The notes beneath the pieces were generated by a model that was not told where the DNA came from, made no database searches, and saw only the letters and a program-made list of their open reading frames with translations. Of a DNA stretch of 64,000 bases, positions 52,517-60,069 are shown piece after piece. This DNA comes from Mucilaginibacter sp. Its GTDB lineage: Bacteria; Bacteroidota; Bacteroidia; Sphingobacteriales; Sphingobacteriaceae. How positions within the stretch are numbered: the stretch's first letter is position 1; each line of letters begins with the position of its first letter. The stretch spans positions 1-64,000 of the forward strand of contig NZ_JANYGQ010000018.1 in assembly GCF_025359345.1 (NCBI RefSeq). The letters run 5' to 3'. Made by a program: the position numbers and the translations under genes.

Positions 52517-53356
52517 ATGGAAGGTTTTAACAACCCGTACATAGACAAACTTATTGGTATATCTAATGAACAAAAAGAACTTGCGCAAAAATGGCATGAA
52601 TATATCATTACCAATATTGAAACTATGGGCGGGAAAAAAATTGAAGGCTTTGAAATAGAAAAAACGGAAAAAGACGTTGCGCTCATTGAATTTACCCAAA
52701 TGGCCTTAAACCGCATACTCGAACAATATAAACGCACGAAACAGATCAATATTCCTCTTGTTAATATCCACGTCTTACCACCTGAGGGTACAGAAAGATA
52801 TACTAATGGTAGATTACTTTATGGTGCCCATTCATCTTTGCAGCAAAGTGTTTTGATTGACCGCGATGTATCAGATATCCAATTTTCCCTGGCGCTTTTC
52901 CATGAGTTATTGCACATTAAATCTTACACAGCGTTTCAGATAATATCCGAAAATAAAGACAATCAATCTGGACAACAGCTAAAACCATATCGGAATGGTT
53001 TTAGAATTGTTTCGCGAGATGGTAAGAGAGTCTATTTACAAAGCATTGAGGAAGCTGTCATTTCCTATCTCACGGCTTCATTTTATGAATCTATCAAAGA
53101 TGAATTGTTATTTAGAGATGAAAAGTTAAATAACCGCGGAATTATCATCAGTCGATCATATGAGGTGTCTATGATGAATGATGCGATTGACATCATCTAT
53201 GAGAATAACAAAGGTACATTCCTTAACAGACAGGAGGTCCTCAAACTCTTTATCGACGCCCAAATTAACGGTAACTTATTAAAGTTGGGTAAATTGATCG
53301 AACAAACATTTGGCTCGGGAACACTTAAAAAAATTGATGCCAGTACTATCAGCTAA
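52517..53356 (+). CDS. Putative zinc metalloprotein (HExxH) of element 2
   Basis: A 279-residue soluble protein of no named family. FHELLH (His129-Glu130, His133) is a canonical zinc-protease motif; a later SIEEAVISYL (Glu178/179) could supply the third ligand as in gluzincins. The C-terminal part is helical (EVLKLFIDAQINGNLLKLGKLIEQTFG). No signal peptide. The gene is divergent from the recombinase. It may be a domain used in host interaction or regulation, like the IrrE/ImmA peptidases of other elements, but no HTH is present. Confidence 0.65.
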   Translation: MEGFNNPYIDKLIGISNEQKELAQKWHEYIITNIETMGGKKIEGFEIEKTEKDVALIEFTQMALNRILEQYKRTKQINIPLVNIHVLPPEGTERYTNGRLLYGAHSSLQQSVLIDRDVSDIQFSLALFHELLHIKSYTAFQIISENKDNQSGQQLKPYRNGFRIVSRDGKRVYLQSIEEAVISYLTASFYESIKDELLFRDEKLNNRGIIISRSYEVSMMNDAIDIIYENNKGTFLNRQEVLKLFIDAQINGNLLKLGKLIEQTFGSGTLKKIDASTIS

Positions 53357-53364
53357 ATTCACAA

Positions 53365-53901
53365 TCACGTAGTCAAATATTTCAGTTTCAACATGGCAAC
53401 TGCATTTATATAAGCCGATTTCGCTTTGTTAAAATGCTTTTTCCTTATCATACCCAAGCACGGTTCAATATCGGTTTTCCAAAGGTCATTATATATTTTT
53501 CCACAATCAGGCAACGCGTTTATTGCAGCTACTATTCGCGGGGCTATTTTGTAATACTCGGATACCAGCAGCTGACCATCGGTTTTGTTTAGTAACCATT
53601 TATCACGAAATTCTCTGAACGCATTTAGTTCCTCGCAGGGATCAGATTTACCGATCGACATAAGTGTTGCCGTTGTAATAAAGCAGTCACTGCTACTATC
53701 ATCGCTACCGCCTTGATAATGGCTATTATCATCATCATGTCTATCCGCAGCGCCATCCCAAAAACCCCCATTATACGAACTGTCACCTGGTTGCTCTGGA
53801 AAAATGTCTGAATGGCTTTGGGCAAACCTGTGTATTACGTGCGAATTTTTACCATCTTCATAGCCCGCATCGTAGGCTTCATCATTTCTTGATTTAGACA
53901 T
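53365..53901 (-). CDS. CFI-box protein of element 2
   Basis: A 178-residue soluble protein. The N-terminal half is low complexity (YDAGYEDGKNSH, then Asp/Ser/Gly-rich with FWDGAADRHDDD). The C-terminal half begins with CFITTATLMSIG (Cys73), followed by LNAFREFRDKWLLNKTDGQLLVSEYYKIAPRIVAAI. This is the CFI-box domain, a Cys-Phe-Ile signature region found at the C-terminus of many unrelated bacterial proteins; its function is not established. The gene ends 8 bases after the convergent HExxH gene. Confidence 0.7.
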   Translation of the reverse strand: MSKSRNDEAYDAGYEDGKNSHVIHRFAQSHSDIFPEQPGDSSYNGGFWDGAADRHDDDNSHYQGGSDDSSSDCFITTATLMSIGKSDPCEELNAFREFRDKWLLNKTDGQLLVSEYYKIAPRIVAAINALPDCGKIYNDLWKTDIEPCLGMIRKKHFNKAKSAYINAVAMLKLKYLTT

Positions 53902-53957
53902 AGCTTTAAGTTTTAAAAATTAATAATTAATCCATTTTAGTTCATGACATATTTAAA

Positions 53958-54001
53958 TAAAAAAAGGCCGAGTTAGCATTTGCTGCACTCGGCCTTTTTT
54001 A
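53958..54001. terminator. Bidirectional terminator-like hairpin
   Basis: AAAAAAGGCCGAGT pairs with ACTCGGCCTTTTTT around a loop of 13 nt or so. It sits between the CFI-box gene start region and the ArdC-like gene. Confidence 0.75.
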
Positions 54002-54393
54002 TGTATCTATACTTTATAGTTATAGCTGCATTAACGCCCGAGGGGTGACTCGAAAATTTAACCCTTTATAAACTCTATAAGTAAATATTGACGCCATAGT
54101 ATTTTTAATAAGTAAATTTAAAGTATAATATTCGAAAACTCTGTATCGTTAAACACTTTTACCTCTCTTTCAAAAAGCACACCTAATTTTGTTAACTATT
54201 TGAGGCAATGGCAATTATTGCCACTCTACGTTACAATAATTTCATTTTTCACGGAGGGCTTTTCCTGTTAGCTATATGATCGTCCTTAGATAGTTTAATA
54301 AAATCACAAACAGATAATTTCTCCCCCCTTATATCCCATTCCATTCCATCGTACGCTTAAAGAAAGATTCTTTAAAAACTTAATTAGTACGTC
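54002..54393. other. Intergenic region before the ArdC-like gene, no gene seen
   Basis: About 390 bases, AT-rich, without a believable ORF, RNA or clear promoter box. It may hold transfer or promoter signals not visible to me. Confidence 0.5.
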
Positions 54394-55302
54394 ATGGAAA
54401 CAACACAGCACACCGATGTCTATGCCATCGTTACCAACCGCATTATTGACCAATTACAACGCAACATTGTACCCTGGCAACAGCCATGGACAGAAGCCGG
54501 GTATCCTATGAACATTGTTACCGAAATTCCCTACAAGGGAATGAATGTATGGATGCTTGCCTCACTCGGATATGCCCAAAACTACTTCATTACGTGGAAG
54601 CAACTGCAAGCGTTGGGAGGAAAAGTTAAATCTGGTGAAAGAGGCCATATTGTAGTATTTTGGAAACCACTGGAAAAACAAGAGCAGGAAGAGGCACAAG
54701 ATAGCGCTAAAGCGTCACACATTCTTAGATACTACAAAGTGTATAATATCGCTCAATGTGATGGCATTCCGGAATCCTACAGCGTTCCCAACAATCCCTA
54801 TCCCGTTTCAAACATAGGAACCTGTGATGAAATCATTGAGATGATGCCCAATTGCCCTGTGATTAAACACACCAAGCAAAAGGCGTTTTATAGCCCAATA
54901 AAGGATTATATTAATATGCCAAAGCAACAAACGTTTAAGACCAACGAAAGCTATTACAGTACGCTCTTTCATGAACTGATTCATTCAACAGGCCATGCAA
55001 AGAGACTCAATAGGAAAGGTATTGTTGACAATCCGGGCTTTGGTACAGAAATGTATTCGCAGGAAGAATTGGTTGCAGAAATTGGCACCTGTTTCCTGAA
55101 TTCTGTTGCCGGTATTGACCATGTTGAGTTTGATAACAGCGTTGCGTATATCAATGGCTGGCTTGATCAATTGAAGCGGGATTCACGTTTGATTGTCTAT
55201 TCGAGTATTCAGGCGCAGAAGGCTGTTGACTATATACTCAATATAAGCCCGTATCAAAAGCAAGACGTTGTGCAAGTAGAATTATTTGAGACCCTTTCAT
55301 GA
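54394..55302 (+). CDS. ArdC-like antirestriction protein
   Basis: A 302-residue protein. The N-terminal ssDNA-binding domain (about 6-130) begins YAIVTNRIIDQLQRNIVPWQQPW and continues with LGGKVKSGERGHIVVFWKPL. A C-terminal zincin domain has FHELIHSTGHAKRL (His193-Glu194, His197) and SQEELVAEIG (about 222-231). ArdC-type proteins coat incoming single-stranded DNA and protect it from restriction; they mark conjugative elements. The stop codon TGA is the first three bases of the IS3 element. Without the IS the gene would read TCA TAG, so the protein end (LETLS) is unchanged. Confidence 0.88.
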   Translation: METTQHTDVYAIVTNRIIDQLQRNIVPWQQPWTEAGYPMNIVTEIPYKGMNVWMLASLGYAQNYFITWKQLQALGGKVKSGERGHIVVFWKPLEKQEQEEAQDSAKASHILRYYKVYNIAQCDGIPESYSVPNNPYPVSNIGTCDEIIEMMPNCPVIKHTKQKAFYSPIKDYINMPKQQTFKTNESYYSTLFHELIHSTGHAKRLNRKGIVDNPGFGTEMYSQEELVAEIGTCFLNSVAGIDHVEFDNSVAYINGWLDQLKRDSRLIVYSSIQAQKAVDYILNISPYQKQDVVQVELFETLS

Positions 55303-55334
55303 TCTGTACCCCATAAAGTAGACACTGGTTTAAT

Positions 55335-56201
55335 CTACTGGCGACCAAGTAAAAGATGATTTCTGTATTCTACAGGAGTCATCTTTTTTAAATTCCATTG
55401 CTGCCGCTCATTGTTATAATACTCAATATACTTTCCGGTGACAATTTTTAATTCTTCAAATGTTTTACAGTCCTTGTAGTCTATGTCGTCTTTAAAGTGT
55501 CCGAAAAAAGATTCCATCGGAGCGTTATCAACGCACTTTCCTTTTCTCGACATTGATTGCACCATGTTCAATTTCCTTACCCTCCGTACATATTCGGGGT
55601 TCGTATAGTGACTACCCTGATCGGAATGTATTAGTATGCCTTTGAAACACGGTATGTTTCGATTCCTTTTCAGATTTTCAATGGTGCGTAGTGCAATGTC
55701 CATGGTTATATTATTCGACAGGTGCCAAGCCACAATTTCACGACTGGCGATGTCCTTAACTGCTGACAGGTACACCATTTTGCTATGAAAGGGCACATAG
55801 GTAATATCCGTGCATAGCGTTCTGTAGGGGTTCTTTTGATTGAATTGCCGATTTAACGTATTGCGGAACGTCCGGTGATCCTGTGTTTTTCTCAGAGCAT
55901 ATTTGTACGGATTCCGCCTCCGTATTGTAGTTATCAGGCGGTACTTGTTTTTAATTCTGATGATCTTTTTATGATTCATCACAATGCCACGCTCTGCTTT
56001 AAGCTTCATTTGCAAGGTTCGCCAGCCGTATGTACCCCTACCCCTATCAAATACCTCTTTTATCAACAGATAATCCTTATGGTCTTTCTCCGGTGCGTCA
56101 ACCCGTTTGAGCCATTTGTAGTATCCGCTTCGAGACACTCCGGCAATGCCGCACAGCGTATCAACATTATTTCCTATCTCTCGAATGATACCAAATTTCA
56201 T
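55335..56201 (-). CDS. IS3-family transposase OrfB (DDE integrase)
   Basis: A 288-residue transposase. An HTH_21-like region (about 40-95: LIKEVFDRGRGTYGWRTLQMKLKAERGIVMNHKKIIRIKNKYRL) precedes an rve core with the DDE triad: CTDITYV, HSDQGSHYTNPEYV and DNAPMESFFGHFK. Probably made either alone or as an OrfAB fusion by frameshifting; the OrfA stop is 14 bases upstream. Confidence 0.93.
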   Translation of the reverse strand: MKFGIIREIGNNVDTLCGIAGVSRSGYYKWLKRVDAPEKDHKDYLLIKEVFDRGRGTYGWRTLQMKLKAERGIVMNHKKIIRIKNKYRLITTIRRRNPYKYALRKTQDHRTFRNTLNRQFNQKNPYRTLCTDITYVPFHSKMVYLSAVKDIASREIVAWHLSNNITMDIALRTIENLKRNRNIPCFKGILIHSDQGSHYTNPEYVRRVRKLNMVQSMSRKGKCVDNAPMESFFGHFKDDIDYKDCKTFEELKIVTGKYIEYYNNERQQWNLKKMTPVEYRNHLLLGRQ

Positions 56202-56215
56202 TTTTGGCCATAGTT

Positions 56216-56635
56216 TTACTCCGCTCGTTTGGCCCGGAGTCTGATTAAAAAATCATTTTCTTTTTTGAGATACCGTACTTCCAACTCCAATCTCTTAATC
56301 TTTTCTTCGTCTGTTAACCCTTTCGGTATTATTTTTTTGCGCCTGCCTCTGGGTCGGCCTCTGTGTTCCTTGATGAATCCGGCAACCCCTTTTGCCGCAT
56401 ATATTTTGCGCCATTGAATCATACGAGATTTTGCTTTCTTCTTGCCGATGACGCTTAAATCAAACCCTGCCTGTGTGAATATTTGCATTGGCGACTTGCC
56501 TTCATTGAAATATTGCTTAACTGCTCTTGCTTTAAATTCGGGTGTATATGTGATATATGTACCGGAAAACTTCAAGACATTATTGTTTTTAATCAGCCCT
56601 GCTATTTGCTCATCTGTGAATGTTTTAATACTCAT
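56216..56635 (-). CDS. IS3-family transposase OrfA (HTH)
   Basis: A 139-residue DNA-binding protein: TPEFKARAVKQYFNEGKSPMQIFTQAGF (HTH), a basic RGRPRGRRKK hinge and a C-terminal leucine-zipper-like coiled coil (EEKIKRLELEVRYLKKENDFLIRLR). It recognises the element ends and pairs with OrfB. Confidence 0.9.
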   Translation of the reverse strand: MSIKTFTDEQIAGLIKNNNVLKFSGTYITYTPEFKARAVKQYFNEGKSPMQIFTQAGFDLSVIGKKKAKSRMIQWRKIYAAKGVAGFIKEHRGRPRGRRKKIIPKGLTDEEKIKRLELEVRYLKKENDFLIRLRAKRAE

Positions 56636-56721
56636 ATTTGATAGTTATACCTGATAATTGAACACAAAAAAAGTGGGCACGGGTGTGTCCACTTTTAGGG
56701 TTACAGATCATCATAGGGTCT

Positions 56722-57849
56722 TTATTTTTTGTTTTCGTTTAAATGGAGTATTAAGGAAAAGCGCAATGCATTTGCAAAAGGGCTATCCATCTGTTGCGCT
56801 ATAACATATGCAAGGTTTATATTAATGGGATCAAGTAATATCCCAATTCCAGTTGTTGCATATTGACGGTTTCCTTTGTCTTTATTGTCGTAGAAATATC
56901 CTAGGCGCATTGCAAATCGCTTCACGTAAACCAGTTCCAAGGAAGCAGACCCATATACCTCTTTTAATTCCTCGTCAAATCCTCCAGGGGCATCAGAAAA
57001 CGAGCCGAAAATCCCAGAGACAACAGAACGATTATCGTCTCGACCTTTTATTATATCTCCATTCGAGTCTCGAAGTGGAGGAGTTGGTACCAGCAATTTA
57101 TTGATATCGAAGGCGATTGTTGTCTGAAACTGTTCACTGAAAAATGTCCAGGAGGGACCTAAACGTAAATTAATGGGGAGGAAATACTTTTGCCCTCCCG
57201 TCGTATAGCTAACTTTTGGCCCGATGTTGGAAATATCTAAGCCAAATGAGTATACTCCATCTTTAAACGGATAATTGTATGCGACTGAGACATCTGTTGA
57301 AATAGTATTTATTGGTTTCGTTTCAACCTCTTGGACGGCTGTAGAGTTAGAAATATCTGAATGAATGTACCGTAGGCTTAAAGCTAATGAAAAGTTTTGC
57401 CCAAAAGTTCTAGCGTAGGATGCATCGATAGAATATTCATTCGGTTCATAACTTCCCAAGGGCTGTGCGTTATTATCATACAAATCAATTTTTCCAAGTT
57501 TCAGCTGCCTTATTGAAAAACCGATGGCGTTTCGGTCATCAATTTTCTGAACAAATGAAGCATACCCAAAATAACTACCAGGAATAATCTTTCTTAACCA
57601 AGGACTATAAGAAATCGAGGCGTTTGAGGGTTGGGAAAGGAATGACATACGTGCAGGATTCCAAAACGTTGTATTCGCATCGTCTGAAAATGCGACACCA
57701 CCATCGCCCATACCACCAGAACGGGCATCTGGCGAAATTGTGAGAAATGGGACTGGCGTTAGTATTGGATTGGAATTATTTTGAGCCTCTGCACAAAATG
57801 AAGATAACAGCGTTATTAGAAAAGGAATAATAAACAATACTGGCTTCAT
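56722..57849 (-). CDS. PorV-like type IX secretion outer-membrane protein
   Basis: A 375-residue protein. A signal peptide (about 1-22, ending AEAQ) precedes a FadL-type beta barrel with PorV marks: PFLTISPDARSGGMGDGGVAFSDDANTTFWNPARMSFL (about 34-70), SYFGYASFVQKIDDRNAIGFSIRQLKLG, and a terminal LRFSLILHL. In the T9SS, PorV escorts cargo with a type A sorting domain to the surface transfer complex. It is the last gene of a minus-strand operon that also encodes such a cargo (57862). It is probably an extra copy next to the chromosomal one, which is not in this window. Confidence 0.87.
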   Translation of the reverse strand: MKPVLFIIPFLITLLSSFCAEAQNNSNPILTPVPFLTISPDARSGGMGDGGVAFSDDANTTFWNPARMSFLSQPSNASISYSPWLRKIIPGSYFGYASFVQKIDDRNAIGFSIRQLKLGKIDLYDNNAQPLGSYEPNEYSIDASYARTFGQNFSLALSLRYIHSDISNSTAVQEVETKPINTISTDVSVAYNYPFKDGVYSFGLDISNIGPKVSYTTGGQKYFLPINLRLGPSWTFFSEQFQTTIAFDINKLLVPTPPLRDSNGDIIKGRDDNRSVVSGIFGSFSDAPGGFDEELKEVYGSASLELVYVKRFAMRLGYFYDNKDKGNRQYATTGIGILLDPININLAYVIAQQMDSPFANALRFSLILHLNENKK

Positions 57850-57861
57850 TTTATATATCTC

Positions 57862-59484
57862 CTAAATTTTAATTACCCCAAAAAAGTATTTAACTCCGTC
57901 AACAATTGCAGTAATTGCATAAGTCGCTGGCGGATAACCTGACAAATCCAATGAAAAATGTCCACTTTGTGCCGGGGTTGTTCCGGTTCTGAGCAACTGT
58001 CCATTAGTTGTATAAATTGAATAGGCAATATTTCCCTTTATCAACGTACATATCTTTATTGTCACCACTCCTGTTGTAGGATTAGGGAATAACTGGCTTT
58101 TTATATCCAAGCCGGCTTCTTTTATTTCGAAATGCTTGGTAGCCACACAAAAGTCGGGGGCTGCTGACGTAACAGTTACCGTGTACGCGCCTGCTTTAAG
58201 TCCCGTTGCTCGGTATTCGTTTTGTGCCAATGTAAGCCCGTCGGTATCGGAATACCAGATGTATGTATATTGAGAAGCAGAGCCTGATACTTTCGCTTCC
58301 GCTGTCCCGTCAGCTTGCCCCTTGCATGAGGTCGGAGTAACCGTCACGTCCTGTAAAATATTGCCTGGTTCAGTTATCGTGACAGAATCTATTTCAGTAC
58401 AATGGTTTCCGAAGCTTTCGGTTACTTGAACCTTGTATAAACCAGGGGAAAGGCCTGCAATCTCTTGGGTTGTTGCTGTTCCAATTGACGGTCCCGTCCA
58501 GACATATGTATATTGATTAGAACTATTAGTAACACCTGCTTTTGCAGTGCCATTGTTTGCTAAATAGCATTTACTGTCTGTTTTAGTTACGTTTAAGAAC
58601 GTAGGAATTTCGTCTATGGTAATCGTGTCTCGTAAAATGCAATTTGTTGTTAGCTGTGTGCAGGTAACAATATATATGCCCGCTGCTAAGCCCGTAATTT
58701 TTTGTGTTGATTTTGAACCAGTGAATGCACCGGTCCAAGCGTATGAATACAAACTTGGGTCACCTACTACATTTGCAGTCGCTGTTCCATCATTTGATTG
58801 ATTGCATGAAAGCGGTGTTGTGTTGATACCTGTTAAAAACGGTTGGGGCTGATCAATATTGAATGAAATTGTTTTGATGCAATGTGTAAAGCTATTGCGA
58901 ATATTCACCGAATACTTACCAAACGTTAGATTAGATATGGAATCGGTTGCTACATAGTTCGTATCAGCGCTATTAGTCCAATGATATGAATAAACGCCTT
59001 GAGGGTTTGGTGTTACTATGTTTACCTTGGCACCGCCGTCATTTCCGCCGATACACGTTAGGGAATGCGTATCTACTCGTAATGAATCTTTAAAGGCAGC
59101 CTTGATTGTAAATGATTGATCGCAAGTAAATCCAGAAACAGGCTCAGTAATAACGACAGAATAATTACCGGGAGGGAGATTGCTTATACTTGCTGTTGTT
59201 TTGCCATTACTCCAAGAGTAACGATAGTTTGAGGGTATGACTTTGGGTGTAATCGTTATTTTTCCATCATTTCCGCATTTTTCATCAGATGCCTCCGAAA
59301 CAGTTTCAATTGAGATTTGAGTAATTGATTTGCGATTTCCATTGGCATCATAATTGTACAATGTCCCGCTACAGTTAGAGGAGACCTGTACTAACCGATT
59401 TATCGCGTCATATTTATATGTTTGAGCAACACAAGTATAACAGTGGAAAATAATGGTTAATAAAAGCAGACCAATTTTTCTCAT
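57862..59484 (-). CDS. Secreted YD/SprB-repeat protein with T9SS type A sorting domain
   Basis: A 540-residue surface protein. A signal peptide (about 1-20) is followed by one or two YD/RHS-type motifs (YKYDAINRLVQVSS, LYNYDANGNRKSI, about 23-55). Five SprB-type repeats follow (about 60-460), each with a Cys pair and a G-x-Y-x-V end (for example GNYSVVITEPVSGFTC). The C-terminal type A sorting domain is LFPNPTTGVVTIKICTLIKGNI...YSIYTTNGQLL (about 465-540). SprB repeats occur in gliding adhesins. Cargo is predicted to leave via T9SS; a PorV gene follows 12 bases downstream. Confidence 0.88.
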   Translation of the reverse strand: MRKIGLLLLTIIFHCYTCVAQTYKYDAINRLVQVSSNCSGTLYNYDANGNRKSITQISIETVSEASDEKCGNDGKITITPKVIPSNYRYSWSNGKTTASISNLPPGNYSVVITEPVSGFTCDQSFTIKAAFKDSLRVDTHSLTCIGGNDGGAKVNIVTPNPQGVYSYHWTNSADTNYVATDSISNLTFGKYSVNIRNSFTHCIKTISFNIDQPQPFLTGINTTPLSCNQSNDGTATANVVGDPSLYSYAWTGAFTGSKSTQKITGLAAGIYIVTCTQLTTNCILRDTITIDEIPTFLNVTKTDSKCYLANNGTAKAGVTNSSNQYTYVWTGPSIGTATTQEIAGLSPGLYKVQVTESFGNHCTEIDSVTITEPGNILQDVTVTPTSCKGQADGTAEAKVSGSASQYTYIWYSDTDGLTLAQNEYRATGLKAGAYTVTVTSAAPDFCVATKHFEIKEAGLDIKSQLFPNPTTGVVTIKICTLIKGNIAYSIYTTNGQLLRTGTTPAQSGHFSLDLSGYPPATYAITAIVDGVKYFFGVIKI

Positions 59485-59541
59485 TTCCTGGCGTTTTCTT
59501 ACGATTATTTGACCAATAGATTTTCTAAATGATATTTAAAG

Positions 59542-60066
59542 CTATATGATAAAGCTGCATATGCAGAACATCAAAAGCGAGACACCAATTACTAGCGCTA
59601 TTCGGCTATGTTTTTTAGTCTCTCGTGTATTCAATTGTTGAAATATTTCAAAGAAGCTCAAATACCTATTATTTTTATATAATGTTAAATAATTGAATGA
59701 CAATGGTGGGACTAAAAGATAAATCAGAAAAAAAATATAGCCGATGCCACTAGCTGTATTATAAGAGTTTACCGTGTTAGAGAAATAATCGATGAAATTT
59801 AGAATACCGACCATTAATAAAACCAATAAGAAGTAAATTATTGCATTTGCCCAATGAATTAGCAACCCAGTTTCAACGTCATTAAACATGTCGTCATTTA
59901 ACTTAAAGATGTTGGCTACATCATAAGTTTTATAGAATTCCGTTAAAGCATTAGTTTTAATTACACCATAGTTTGAATTAATGCTCGTAAAGCGCTTATG
60001 TAAAGCTTTTAACTCTTTGAACACATGATAATAGACAAGATTCCAGTACCAAATAATTTTTTTCAT
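59542..60066 (-). CDS. Multi-pass membrane protein, candidate immunity to the RHS toxin
   Basis: A 174-residue protein with a soluble N-terminal part (about 1-68, basic, KELKALHKRF...NVFKLNDDMFNDVETG) and three membrane helices (about 70-92, 103-127, 152-172). It starts 3 bases after the RHS stop codon (60070), the classic place for an immunity gene. Membrane immunity proteins usually guard against toxins that damage membranes, which fits the glycine-zipper tip of the RHS protein. Function is inferred from location and topology; no family is recognised. Confidence 0.6.
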   Translation of the reverse strand: MKKIIWYWNLVYYHVFKELKALHKRFTSINSNYGVIKTNALTEFYKTYDVANIFKLNDDMFNDVETGLLIHWANAIIYFLLVLLMVGILNFIDYFSNTVNSYNTASGIGYIFFLIYLLVPPLSFNYLTLYKNNRYLSFFEIFQQLNTRETKKHSRIALVIGVSLLMFCICSFII

Positions 60067-60069
60067 ATA

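Larger units (their letters stand above)
55300..56710 (-). mobile_element. IS3-family insertion sequence (IS150-like), complete
   Basis: A 1411-bp element with terminal inverted repeats: TGATCTGTACCCCATAAAG at 55300 and, on the other strand, TGATCTGTAACCCTAAAAG at 56710. Both continue to a GACAC. It is flanked by a 3-bp target duplication TCA (55297-55299 and 56711-56713), the usual size for IS3. Two overlapping-type transposase genes are inside. The target was the loop of a hairpin: GACCCT on the left and AGGGTC on the right would otherwise pair. It is recent, since both genes look intact. Confidence 0.9.

Noticed and set aside
57862..59484. SprB-repeat protein as a PorP/SprF-linked gliding adhesin
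   Set aside because: No PorP/SprF gene or type B sorting domain is present; the C-terminus is type A and the neighbour is PorV.
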